From positions 1 to 23,051 of the IMG/VR virus record IMGVR_UViG_3300049825_000233: a DNA stretch of 23,051 nt. The stretch is one strand, 5' to 3'. The translations under genes were made by a program, and so were the position numbers. This DNA is from a virus. Of this stretch, positions 1-8,747 are shown in pieces (position 1 is the stretch's first letter; every line of letters starts with the position of its first letter). Under the pieces are notes generated by a model. The model saw nothing but the letters and a program-made list of their open reading frames with translations. It was not told where the DNA came from and made no database searches.

Positions 1-3000
1 AGCGCCGCGACGAGCGAACGGTGGCGCGGGCTTTCCGTTTCGCCAAGATCGGCTATGGCTGCTTGTATCGCGGCAGCTCGATCGTCGCGGTCTTGTGCTG
101 ACGCCAACAATGCGCCATCCCCTTCGGCCCGGACCCCAACATCCTCCCCCGCCGCCAGTATGCGAACCGCACCCACCCGAGCCCCGTACTTCTTGATGAG
201 GTCGTTGGTGATGTTGACGAGGTTCCGGTCGTAGAACGCCTTCATGCCCTCGCCGCCGACGGAGAAGCTCTGCACGTCTACCACGTCCGCGCCAGCGAGC
301 CCCATGTCGAAAGACCGCCCGCCGAAGTCCGCGCCCATGACCGCGACCGCCTGTTCGCGGGTCATGGCGACTTCACCGGAGTTGGACATGCGGACGCCGT
401 TTCCGCTTTCCTCTATGCGGTCGGCTACGCGCGGCTGCTCGGAGAACCCGAAGATGACCTCGGTGCCGTTGCCCATTGGCTGCACCGTCATCTCGCCGCC
501 CACTGCCTGCGACAGATTGTACCGCTCGGCCTGCTGCTCGCCCGTCGTCCACGCGATCTTCTGGTAGCCGTGGTCGGCGGCCCAGCGGATCATCCGCTTC
601 ATCACCAGCGCGGGCCACGTCGTCTTGAATGGGGCGTTGGGGACGCCGCCGTTGGTGATAAGGCCTTTGGCGATGTCGAGTTCGCGGCCTGCGAGCTTGC
701 GCGCGTCGAAGGCCGCTTGTAGCTGCTGACGTGCTTCGGCGAACGCAGGGTTCTCCTGCGCTGGACTGTTTGCACCGAAGTCTGGAACCGAGAGGAATGC
801 GCCGCTCGCCCACTCTGCGTTGGGACGCGGGTACGCCTCGCGGAAGATGTTCGGTCGGTCAGCCATCAAGGCCAGTCCGTTCTCCCAATCCTGCTGCGCC
901 AACGGTACGAAGACTTCGCTTGCCGCGTCTTCTTCGCGCAACGCAGCGTCGTACTTCGCCTGTGCAGCCGCAACCACAGCCGGATCGACCTTCGTCTCGT
1001 ACCCCTGATCGCGACCCTTCTGGTGCCAGTCGCTCTGGACCTCTTCGATGAACAGCACACGGTTGCCGTCCGCGTCGACCTTGTCCATGAACCGGGCGTG
1101 AGCGACAACACCCTCGGTGTCCCAGTGGGTCGAGGCGGCGCGGCTGGGGTTGCCCGCTTCGGAGAGCGGCAGAGTAATCAGCAGCTCGCGGTAAGTGTTG
1201 TTCTGCGGGTCGGAAGACCAAGATGCGAACTGGGACTGGTTCTCCGCCGCTTCAAGCAAGCGATCTTCTTCCTGTTCGCGGATGGCAGGGGTTGCGCCCA
1301 ACACGACCTCATCGACCTGAACACCGCCACCGCGCACCAGTTCGAGGATCGCGTCGCGCGTGACCGAGCCTTCGACATCGGCGAGGAAGTCGAGCAGCCC
1401 GGTCCACTCAAGCTCTTCTTGCTTGACGCCGGGGGTCTTCTTGAGCGTGGCAGCCCACTGCTGTCCGCTGGCCTTGGCCTGCGCGCTGCGCTCGATCGCG
1501 CGCTCCAGCGCCGAATAGAACACCGCGTCCTGCGCGTAGACCTGCGCGCTGGCACGCTTCACGTCGAGCGGGTCGAACACTGTGGCCACGAGGCCCAGCT
1601 CCTCGTTGTTGGTCCAGTAGCCGATGTAGCCCGCAGCGTGGATGCGCTTCTCCAGCGCGGTCACGCCGTCGCCCTGTTTAAACCCATCGGGATCGGCGGC
1701 CACATCGTACAGCTTGGCGGGGTCGACCCGCGTCTCGTACTGCGCAGTGCCCGGGCCGAACTCGACCTTGTAGCCACCCGGCTGGCGGCTGGCGATCCCG
1801 AAGTACGTGCGCGGCAGAGCAGTGCCGATGCGGGCGCGCTCAGCCGGGGAGATGAAGTTGGTCGTGCCCCACAGGGCGGGGTCGGTGCGCTCGATCCCGG
1901 CAGGGCCAAAATGATCCAGACGAACCATTCCATCGGCTTCGATCGGGGGCCGGGTGAACCAGAGCGGTACGCCTTGATCGAGGCGCTTGTCGTTGTCGTT
2001 GACTGCGGTTACCGAGGGCACGCCGAGCTGCTCGGCGATCTTCGCGAGGCGGTCCGGGTAGCCGAGCATCTCACCTGAGACAACGACCGAGCCGTCCGCG
2101 AGGCGCGAGGCGCGGGTCGGGTACAGGCTCTCGCCCCGGAACAGCCTCAGCGGGTCGGGGGTGTTCTCGGCAATGCGTACGCCGTCGCCAAGGTCGACCG
2201 CTGCAGGAGCTGCGCTTCCCTGTTGATCTCGCGCATCGGCAGCTCGGTCAGGGACGTCGACGCCCCGCTTCGCCGCGGCTGCGCGGGCTGCTTCGCTGAA
2301 ACTGGTGCTCTCTGCGTTGATGCCATGGCTACGATACAACCTCTGTTCGAAGTACCACAGGGCCGCCTGCATAGCGCTCGGCGTGATCCCTGCCTGCTGG
2401 GCCGCATCGCGGACCAGCGACTTGATGGTAGCACGTTCGGCCTTGCCGCGCAATTGTTCCGCGATCCCCCCGGCAGCGGCGTCCTTGGCCGGAACGTCGA
2501 GCAACCGCCCGATCAGGCGGTTGTAGGTCCGGGCCATCCACAGATCGACCGTGACTGCGTCGTGGTCGATGCCTGCGCTGTTGAGTGCGAAGTCGCCGAC
2601 CTTCGGGCCGAACATGTAGACCCCGAGCTTGCTCTCGGTGAAGTTCATCTCGCTGGGCAGGTACTTCTGCAGGTTGTCGTGGTTCTTGAAGATGCCGCTG
2701 GCCTTGCGCATCTCGGCCATCTCGCGGCCCGTGTGCTCGGTGCGCAGCCAGAGCAGCGCTTCCTTGTCGCCCAGCGTGTCGATCAGGTGCTGGAACAGCC
2801 GCAGGCCAGAGCCGTGCGACGCCACCCCGAAGTTCTGGCCGTCCGGCTTGGAGAGCGCGAAGCGGCCCGAGTCGTAGTACCCGTCGAACGCGAGCAGCGC
2901 GTTCTCCCAATTGCCGATCGGCCCCTGCTGCGGCGAGAGCAGCGCCGCCACCTGCAGGAAGATGTCGCGGTCGATCGGGTGGGCGATGTCGGCCACCTGC

Positions 3001-5477
3001 TGCGTGACCTGCAGCGCCTCGGAGATGTCGTCGCTGTACCACGCCTCGCCGCTGTCGGGCTGGGCCTTCTGGTCCGCGTACTCGTCGAGCAGCGCGTCAA
3101 GCACGATCTGGTAGTCAGCCGGGTCGCTCGGGTCGAGCGCCCGCCCGTACTTGAGCTGGTGACGCAGGTTGAACGCCTGCGCGAGATCGCGGTTGCGCAC
3201 CACGCGCCCGCCGCGCTCGGCCTCAAGCGGCTGGGACTGGAGCGCTGCCGCCGACTGGTTGAGCACAGTGCTCAGCCGCGAGCCGTCGAGGTTGAAGAAG
3301 AACTCGGGGTTGAAGTCGCCCCAATTCGCCTTGCCCGGGCCTTCGAGCAGGCCCTGCCCGTTGGCGAACTGCGCGATGGCTTCCTGCTGCAGCGCGGCGC
3401 TCAGCTCGCTGAGTTGCTGGGCGTCGAGCGCCTGCGCAAGCTGGGCCACCAGCGTCGGCTCGCTGTCCGACTGCAGCACTGCATCACTCTGCAGTACCCC
3501 GTACTGCTGCAGTGCTGCACGGACCTGATCCGCGTCGAGCTTGCCGCCCCCGGGGATGTCGAGCCCGATGTTGAGGAGCGCACCCTGACCATAGGTCGGT
3601 TGGGCGATCTCTCCGCTCTGGACCTTGAGCGGGTACAGCGCGGCCATGTCCTCGGCGCTCTTGCCGAGGCGCCCGCCCATCGTCGCGTAGAAGTCCGCGA
3701 CCAGCCCGGCGTAGGCTTGGTTCACGTCGTCGGTGAAGCGCCGCGCGGAGCCGATCTCGGTGGCGATGACTTCGCGCACCCGGTCGCGGCTGGCGCGCTT
3801 CTCGTCGACCTGCAGCCCGTCGGCCAGCGCCCGCTCGGCATCAGCGGCAAACTCGTCCTTGGCACCCTGCAAGTAGACCTTGGCCTCTTCGATCGACATG
3901 TCGTGCGGGTCGATCCGCAGGTGCGGGATCAGCGTCTCGCCCACGCTCGACGGGGCGATGTACGCCGCGAACTGCTCGACCGGGATGCGGACCTGCTCGC
4001 CGCGATCGGCCATGGCAGCGATCTCGTCCGGGGTGAGGCCCGTCATCTGGTACGCCGCCTCGGGCTCGATGTTGCCCTGATCGAGCACCGTGCCGAGCTG
4101 GAGCGCGTCGACGTAGACGTCGGTCGCCTCGGTCCCTGCCGATGCCTGCTGGATGAACTCGGCGAAGGTCGGCGCGTCGCGTTTGAGCACCTCGCTCGCC
4201 GCCGAGAGATTGCCGAGCGCGTTGAGGAAGCGGGCGTTCTCCTCTGCCGGGAGGACGCGCGGGACCGTGCGGCCCATCTTGTTCGCCGCGAACTCGAAGG
4301 CGCTGGTGGTCGAGGTGATAGCCCCGGTCCCGACGAGCGTCGCGATCAGGGTCTGGTAGGCCGCGTCCGGGCGCTCGGCGATGAAGTCGCCAAAGGTCTT
4401 GCCCTTGTTCGCGTCGATCGCGACCCACGAGTTGAAGTCCTGCCCGATCGTGGCGAGCTGCTCGCCCCCAATTTCAGAAGGGAGCGTCTCGACAAACCGG
4501 GTCAAGAACCCCTTACCCGAGCCGATCCCGCCTAGCAGCTTCTCGAACGGCAGTCGCTCTGTGGCGTACTCGATCCCCGCGTCAACGGCGCCGTAGGCCG
4601 CAGCACCTTCGAGCGAGAGCCCCTCGTCGCGCCCACGGCGGAACGACTGCCCGCCGACCGGGATCGCGGTGAGCGTCGCGGCGATCTTGGCGCTCTTGCC
4701 GAACACGCCGCCGACCAGCGCAGACGCGCTAACCGGAAGGCTTTCGAGCCCGGACTGGAACGCCTTGCCCTCGGCGCTTGCCGTAGTCGGGCGCAGATAG
4801 TCGGCGACCTTCTTCCACTGCTCGCTCTTCTCGCGGAAGCGCGTGGTCAGGAAGCCCTCTTCGGCGGGGCCGATCAGCCCCAGCTCGCGAAGCGCAGCCT
4901 GCCCCGGGTTGTACTTGTCGGCCAGCGAGGTGACCGCCTCGAACGTGCCCGCCGTACCTGAGAGAGCGCCGGCCACGCCCGCGCCGATGCTCGCCCGGTT
5001 CTTGTCGGGGTCGAGATCGCCAGCGCGATACGCCCCGGGGATGTTAGCCCCCATGCGAACCGCAAAATCGTTCGCGTACAGCACGGGGTTGCTGTCGCGC
5101 ATGAAGCCATAGAGCCGCCCCCAGAACCCCGGCTGGGCCTGCTCCTGCTTGGTGCTGATCGCTTGCGCGGTGTCCGCAAGGCGGCTGGTGTCGGTCTTGC
5201 CGATCGCCGCGTTGGCCTCGCTCCGCGCCAGCCAGTTCGCCAGCGCCGGGGAACGGGCGATGTCGTAGCTCGCGGTCTGCTGGTCCACTGTGCGTTTAAA
5301 CGCCTTCGGATCACCACGCACGATCTCTTCGGGCATCCCGATCGCGCGGGCGCCCTTCTTGACCACGATCGCGTCAGGCGCGTTTAGCGCGTCCGAGGCG
5401 ATCTGCGCTTCCGCGATCTGCCGCGCCAGCGGGGTGTTCTCCCGCTCGCGCAAAAACTTGTCGAGTTGCTCGCTCAT
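1..5477 (-). CDS. Giant polyvalent-type ejection protein at the T7 gp16 position, 3' end beyond window
   Basis: I read this frame codon by codon from the ATG at 5477 and found no stop down to base 1, so at least 1825 residues are encoded. The ATG overlaps the preceding stop as ATGA. Residues about 1-400 look like phage internal-virion sequence: Ala/Gly-rich segments, then EIGGEQLATIGQDFN near 336 and AYQTLIATLVG near 373. Later motifs recall large polyvalent phage proteins: TVDLWMARTYNRLIGRL (974-990), ALWYFEQRLY (about 1037), EEVQSDWHQ (1478-1486), WTTGEQQAERY (1643-1653) and YDRNL (1749). Residues about 1190-1290 may be an ADP-ribosyltransferase-like module; this is a guess from memory. The gene follows the gp14- and gp15-like genes, so it probably enters the host with the DNA. 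I see no lytic transglycosylase motif at its N-terminus, unlike T7 gp16. Domain names are inference; the open frame is certain. Confidence 0.9.
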   Translation of the reverse strand, partial: MSEQLDKFLRERENTPLARQIAEAQIASDALNAPDAIVVKKGARAIGMPEEIVRGDPKAFKRTVDQQTASYDIARSPALANWLARSEANAAIGKTDTSRLADTAQAISTKQEQAQPGFWGRLYGFMRDSNPVLYANDFAVRMGANIPGAYRAGDLDPDKNRASIGAGVAGALSGTAGTFEAVTSLADKYNPGQAALRELGLIGPAEEGFLTTRFREKSEQWKKVADYLRPTTASAEGKAFQSGLESLPVSASALVGGVFGKSAKIAATLTAIPVGGQSFRRGRDEGLSLEGAAAYGAVDAGIEYATERLPFEKLLGGIGSGKGFLTRFVETLPSEIGGEQLATIGQDFNSWVAIDANKGKTFGDFIAERPDAAYQTLIATLVGTGAITSTTSAFEFAANKMGRTVPRVLPAEENARFLNALGNLSAASEVLKRDAPTFAEFIQQASAGTEATDVYVDALQLGTVLDQGNIEPEAAYQMTGLTPDEIAAMADRGEQVRIPVEQFAAYIAPSSVGETLIPHLRIDPHDMSIEEAKVYLQGAKDEFAADAERALADGLQVDEKRASRDRVREVIATEIGSARRFTDDVNQAYAGLVADFYATMGGRLGKSAEDMAALYPLKVQSGEIAQPTYGQGALLNIGLDIPGGGKLDADQVRAALQQYGVLQSDAVLQSDSEPTLVAQLAQALDAQQLSELSAALQQEAIAQFANGQGLLEGPGKANWGDFNPEFFFNLDGSRLSTVLNQSAAALQSQPLEAERGGRVVRNRDLAQAFNLRHQLKYGRALDPSDPADYQIVLDALLDEYADQKAQPDSGEAWYSDDISEALQVTQQVADIAHPIDRDIFLQVAALLSPQQGPIGNWENALLAFDGYYDSGRFALSKPDGQNFGVASHGSGLRLFQHLIDTLGDKEALLWLRTEHTGREMAEMRKASGIFKNHDNLQKYLPSEMNFTESKLGVYMFGPKVGDFALNSAGIDHDAVTVDLWMARTYNRLIGRLLDVPAKDAAAGGIAEQLRGKAERATIKSLVRDAAQQAGITPSAMQAALWYFEQRLYRSHGINAESTSFSEAARAAAAKRGVDVPDRAADARDQQGSAAPAAVDLGDGVRIAENTPDPLRLFRGESLYPTRASRLADGSVVVSGEMLGYPDRLAKIAEQLGVPSVTAVNDNDKRLDQGVPLWFTRPPIEADGMVRLDHFGPAGIERTDPALWGTTNFISPAERARIGTALPRTYFGIASRQPGGYKVEFGPGTAQYETRVDPAKLYDVAADPDGFKQGDGVTALEKRIHAAGYIGYWTNNEELGLVATVFDPLDVKRASAQVYAQDAVFYSALERAIERSAQAKASGQQWAATLKKTPGVKQEELEWTGLLDFLADVEGSVTRDAILELVRGGGVQVDEVVLGATPAIREQEEDRLLEAAENQSQFASWSSDPQNNTYRELLITLPLSEAGNPSRAASTHWDTEGVVAHARFMDKVDADGNRVLFIEEVQSDWHQKGRDQGYETKVDPAVVAAAQAKYDAALREEDAASEVFVPLAQQDWENGLALMADRPNIFREAYPRPNAEWASGAFLSVPDFGANSPAQENPAFAEARQQLQAAFDARKLAGRELDIAKGLITNGGVPNAPFKTTWPALVMKRMIRWAADHGYQKIAWTTGEQQAERYNLSQAVGGEMTVQPMGNGTEVIFGFSEQPRVADRIEESGNGVRMSNSGEVAMTREQAVAVMGADFGGRSFDMGLAGADVVDVQSFSVGGEGMKAFYDRNLVNITNDLIKKYGARVGAVRILAAGEDVGVRAEGDGALLASAQDRDDRAAAIQAAIADLGETESPRHRSLVAA
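3472..3519. repeat. Large imperfect palindrome inside the giant gene
   Basis: Outer arms TGCAGCACTGCA (3472-3483) and TGCAGTGCTGCA (3508-3519) are perfect 12-base reverse complements. Directly inside the right arm lies a second perfect stem, GCAGTAC (3491-3497), CCC, GTACTGC (3501-3507). Only seven bases (3484-3490) are unpaired on the left side. Read as protein, the region gives a short VLQSD / AVLQSD repeat. It could form a strong hairpin in RNA or a cruciform in DNA; no function is known. Confidence 0.8.
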
Positions 5478-7618
5478 TGATCGCCTGCTGCTTGCGCGGC
5501 GGCGTTGTACTCACGCGCCACTGCGTCCTGCGTAGGCTTAACGCCGCGGCGGATCAAGGACTGTTCGATCGCGTTGCGCGAGCTGGCTGGGATAGCCCGG
5601 TAAGGCAAGCGGGCACCCGGTCCCAACTCGTACCCCCGGAGCCCGCGCCCGAAGATGCCGGTGCTCTTGGTCGCCGTGGTAGCGAGCATCGACGACGCGA
5701 TCTGGTTGGCCTCGTCGCTGGTAAGCGGCTTGCCCTTAAGGCGCTCGTCGCGCCTGATCCGGTCGAGCAGTTTGCCACGAAATTTGATGAACTCCTCGGG
5801 GTCTTCCTTCTCGTCGATCCCGATTTGCTTGAGCGACGGCTCGACGTACGACAAGACATCCTTAACAGTCTTGACACTGTCGAGCGCCTTGGTGTCGCCC
5901 TTCTTGATGCCGGTTACGTCGTCTATGAGCTGCTTGGTCAGCGACCGTCCGAGCGCCGGGGCGTACCGCAAAATCTGGTTCGGATCGGTGATTTCGCCCG
6001 CTGCGATCTTGGCGCGCACCTGCCCATACGTCCCGAGGTCCGGGTTGGCGTTCTCTGCCGGCTGCTGCAGCGCGCGGCCAAAGGACATGAGCCCCGGCAG
6101 ATCGCTGCCCTCGACCCGCGAGCGCACACTCGCAGGCACCTTGCTCCATTCTCCACCTGCCTGCGCGAGCGCGGTGTACGCAGCGTTAATCGTGTCTTCC
6201 TTGCGGTTCCGCTCGCTCTCCTCGTGCGCTGAGTACATCGAGCGGATTTGCCGCTCGGCCTCACCCAGCCGCTTCGGGTCGGACGTAAGCCGTGGGTCCG
6301 AGCGCGCCTGTTGGAGCATCTCCAGCAGCGAGCCCATCCGCGACCCACCGCCGCCAGCAGAGCCGGTGGTGCTGTGCGATCCGGTGGGGTCGACCGGCTT
6401 GCCGTTGATGCGTACCTCATAGTGGACGTGCGGCCCCTTCGAGTTACCCGCACCCGGGGCACCTTGGGCGCCGCCCGACTTGCCTATGATCTGCCCCTGC
6501 CGAACCCGCTCGCCGTCAGCCACGCCGAACGCGGAGAGGTGCGCCAGCCGCGTTACGGTCTTGCCGTCGTCCGCGACGATCTCGTAATACTGCCCATAAC
6601 CGTTCGGATCGTTCTTGCGCCGGGCGACCCCGTCCATCGGCGCGGCCACCGCGGTGCCCGTTGGCACCGAGAGGTCAAGCCCCTTGTGGGTCCGCGTCCC
6701 GCGCCACGTGCCGAACGCGCCGCCGATGTTGCCGCGTACTGGCATGATGAGCGGCTGGGGCGCGGCGGCAGCGGCGGTGCGCGTGCTGGCCCCGAGGATT
6801 TCGTTGACGACCTGCGTCGTGACCTGCATGTCCTGCGCCTCGCCGATCGCTGCGTCGATCGTCAGGAGCGCCTCGGGGGTGAGGTACTCCTTGTAGAGGT
6901 CCATGTACTTCTCCGCCGCCGACACGTCGTTGTCGTCGAGGAACGACTTCATCGCGCCGACCAGACCCGGGGTCAGCGCCTTGCGGGTCAGAGCCTCAAT
7001 CGCCTCGCCGCTGTTGTTGCCGGTAAGCTGGGCCAGCTCGTAAGTCGCGGCGCGGATCGAGGTGATGGCGTTGCGTGTGACTTCGGGGTCGCCGCCGTTG
7101 AGCGCGATCTCGCGGTTGCGGGTCTGGATCAGACCTTCCTTGACCCCGACGCTGTACTCGACAAACTCGTTGCCAGTGTGGCTCTCGACGCGCGAGCGCA
7201 TCGAAGTCGACATGCCGGTCGCAATCTTGTTGAACGCCTCGCGCTGTGCGTCGTTGCTGAGCCCCGCCGCGATCTGCTGCGCGCGTTCGCCGAACGTGCC
7301 GCCATACTCTTCGGCAAGCGACTTGCCATCTGGGCGGAACAGCGCGTCGCCGCCCTTCTTCCGCGTGTAGCCGTCGTCGCCGAAGGTCAGGTCAAGCTCG
7401 GCTTCCTTGAGCTGGTTCGCCGCGTCGTCAACCTTGGTCTGGTTGGCGCGCTGCAGCACGTCGAGGTAGATACCCTGCGCCTGCGCGCCTGCGCGCGATA
7501 CCGCGTCGCCGAACTGCCCAAGCTGCTTCGGGTTGTAGTTTTCGACCTGCGGAGCGTCAACCTTGGGCGTGCCCTGTGTGGTCGGCGATACGCGAAAAGT
7601 GTCCAGCTCGCCGGCCAC
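5474..7618 (-). CDS. Internal virion protein at the gp15 position with embedded M23 endopeptidase domain
   Basis: This 714-aa protein begins at a GTG (7618), a few bases after the gp14-like stop, and its stop overlaps the next start as ATGA. The N-terminal 280 residues are mostly helical, Ala/Gln/Glu-rich sequence typical of ejected inner-core proteins. Residues about 290-410 form a LytM/M23 zinc peptidase domain: HKGLD (H311, D315), H360 in RLAHLSAF and HVH (H397, H399) match the usual metal and catalytic residues. A Gly/Ser-rich linker follows, then another helical region to the end. The position after gp14 and before the giant gene is that of T7 gp15. The likely role is release into the periplasm during infection and cutting of peptide cross-links for DNA entry. 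In T7 the wall-cutting activity is a transglycosylase on gp16, so the enzyme type and its location both differ here. Confidence 0.88.
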   Translation of the reverse strand: MAGELDTFRVSPTTQGTPKVDAPQVENYNPKQLGQFGDAVSRAGAQAQGIYLDVLQRANQTKVDDAANQLKEAELDLTFGDDGYTRKKGGDALFRPDGKSLAEEYGGTFGERAQQIAAGLSNDAQREAFNKIATGMSTSMRSRVESHTGNEFVEYSVGVKEGLIQTRNREIALNGGDPEVTRNAITSIRAATYELAQLTGNNSGEAIEALTRKALTPGLVGAMKSFLDDNDVSAAEKYMDLYKEYLTPEALLTIDAAIGEAQDMQVTTQVVNEILGASTRTAAAAAPQPLIMPVRGNIGGAFGTWRGTRTHKGLDLSVPTGTAVAAPMDGVARRKNDPNGYGQYYEIVADDGKTVTRLAHLSAFGVADGERVRQGQIIGKSGGAQGAPGAGNSKGPHVHYEVRINGKPVDPTGSHSTTGSAGGGGSRMGSLLEMLQQARSDPRLTSDPKRLGEAERQIRSMYSAHEESERNRKEDTINAAYTALAQAGGEWSKVPASVRSRVEGSDLPGLMSFGRALQQPAENANPDLGTYGQVRAKIAAGEITDPNQILRYAPALGRSLTKQLIDDVTGIKKGDTKALDSVKTVKDVLSYVEPSLKQIGIDEKEDPEEFIKFRGKLLDRIRRDERLKGKPLTSDEANQIASSMLATTATKSTGIFGRGLRGYELGPGARLPYRAIPASSRNAIEQSLIRRGVKPTQDAVAREYNAAAQAAGDQ

Positions 7619-7621
7619 AAC

Positions 7622-8284
7622 TCAATACCCCAACCCTGCGTTGAGCATGCTCGGAACCTTGCGTCCCTTGCCGAAGATGCCGCCCGGCATCCGCTCGTCG
7701 TATTCTTGCGGGCTGCTCTCCGGCCACACAGCGGAACTCGAAGCGCCGCTCGCGGGCTTCTTGGCGAACGCCCCTTCCTTGTTGAGCGAGTACCACGAGC
7801 TGGCCACCTGCCCCGCCCCCGCGATCAGCGAAGTGAGCCCGGCCATGACCGGGCTAATCGAGGCCGCCGAGGCGCGGGCGCTGTTAGCCTTGGCGCGCTC
7901 GTTGCCTGCCTCGATCCGCTGGCCCCACGCGGCGCGCAGGGCGTTTGCGCGCATCGTGTTGGCGTCCACCTCGGTGATGAGGTCAGTGCCCGCGAGGCGG
8001 GCCTGCGCCGTAGTGCTGGTCAGGTCGACCCCGCTCGACGCGATGCGCGCGATCTGGGCGCCCTTGGCCTGCGACCCGGCCAGCTTGATCCGGCTCTCTT
8101 CGACGATCCCGGCGTGGATCATGTTGCGCGCGTTGCCTTCGGAGATGCGCGCATTGATGTCCGCCATCGTGGCCGCGTACTTGTACCCGCTCTTCTGGCT
8201 GGACGCACCGAAGATCGCGCCGACCGTCGAGGTCACCGCGCCGAAGGATTGCGCACCGAGAATGGCGAGGCCGGGGCTACACAT
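7622..8284 (-). CDS. gp14-like internal virion protein
   Basis: I choose the ATG at 8284 (MCSPGLAILG, 220 aa) rather than the longer open frame from 8332. This ATG overlaps the upstream stop in ATGTGTAG, and MC-x-P is a typical start for this class. The protein has a hydrophobic Gly/Ala-rich N-terminus (about 5-30), a long helical Ala-rich middle, a second hydrophobic stretch near 145-165 (ISPVMAGLTSLIAGAGQVA) and a Pro/Gly-rich tail. T7 gp14 inserts into the outer membrane at infection to form the entry pore, and the amphipathic/hydrophobic layout fits that role. Its N-terminal part resembles the small MCDP protein encoded at 16313-16630. The call rests on order (after a gp13-like gene, before the gp15-position gene) and composition. 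Confidence 0.8.
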   Translation of the reverse strand: MCSPGLAILGAQSFGAVTSTVGAIFGASSQKSGYKYAATMADINARISEGNARNMIHAGIVEESRIKLAGSQAKGAQIARIASSGVDLTSTTAQARLAGTDLITEVDANTMRANALRAAWGQRIEAGNERAKANSARASAASISPVMAGLTSLIAGAGQVASSWYSLNKEGAFAKKPASGASSSAVWPESSPQEYDERMPGGIFGKGRKVPSMLNAGLGY

Positions 8285-8747
8285 CGTCAAATCCCATGTG
8301 GAAGCGGTGAAAGGGAAGTCCTCGCCGACCATACGGCAAAGCGGGGTCTATTGTAAAGCCCAGCGCGCTCAGCCAACGTACGCTGGGGGTGTTGCGCGCG
8401 TCGACGTGGTTGACCAGCCGGGGGTACCGCTGACGCGCCCAGACGAGGTAGCCTCGCGCGGTGCGCAGCGCTTCGCGGGCGCGGCGGGTCATTAGGTCTG
8501 TACCGAGCAGCCACGGGGCCGCGGTATCACTGAGGAGCGTGACAGGCGCCACCCCGAACAGGCAGACCAACCCTTCGGGGGCCACTGCCGCGATCGGGTC
8601 AAAGCTCAGCCGTATGCTCATGTCGATCACCCAATCAACCGGCTCAGTGTGGATCGCGTCCAGCTCCTGCCGGTCGAGCAGCCGCAACCCCGCAGCGAGC
8701 CTGTCGACATCGCCTAGTTCTGCCGGGTGGAACTCAACCCCCGCCAA
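8277..8747 (-). CDS. gp13-like (DUF2833/GNAT-like) protein
   Basis: This 156-aa product resembles T7 gp13 and its GNAT-fold relatives. It contains PWLLGTDLM (about residues 78-86), a basic helix, and HVDARNTPSVRWLSALGF (about 118-135), the N-x-x-x-x-x-W-L-x-x-x-G-F pattern near the end of GNAT domains. T7 gp13 is needed for virion morphogenesis; no acetylation role is established for that family. The start is uncertain: the longest frame opens with TTG at 8747, overlapping the gp12-like stop by 14 nt, with no clear Shine-Dalgarno sequence. No ATG lies near the start. The stop overlaps the gp14-like ATG, which indicates translational coupling. Confidence 0.8.
   Translation of the reverse strand: MAGVEFHPAELGDVDRLAAGLRLLDRQELDAIHTEPVDWVIDMSIRLSFDPIAAVAPEGLVCLFGVAPVTLLSDTAAPWLLGTDLMTRRAREALRTARGYLVWARQRYPRLVNHVDARNTPSVRWLSALGFTIDPALPYGRRGLPFHRFHMGFDDV

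Noticed and set aside
2223-4535. Long plus-strand open frame (770 codons)
   Set aside because: It is antisense to the continuous giant minus-strand gene; its product is Arg/Val/Leu-rich with no recognisable domains, as expected of a frame opposite GC-rich coding DNA.
6248-8356. Long plus-strand open frame (702 codons)
   Set aside because: It lies opposite the gp15-position, M23 and gp14-like genes, crosses their boundary and shows only composition-driven sequence.
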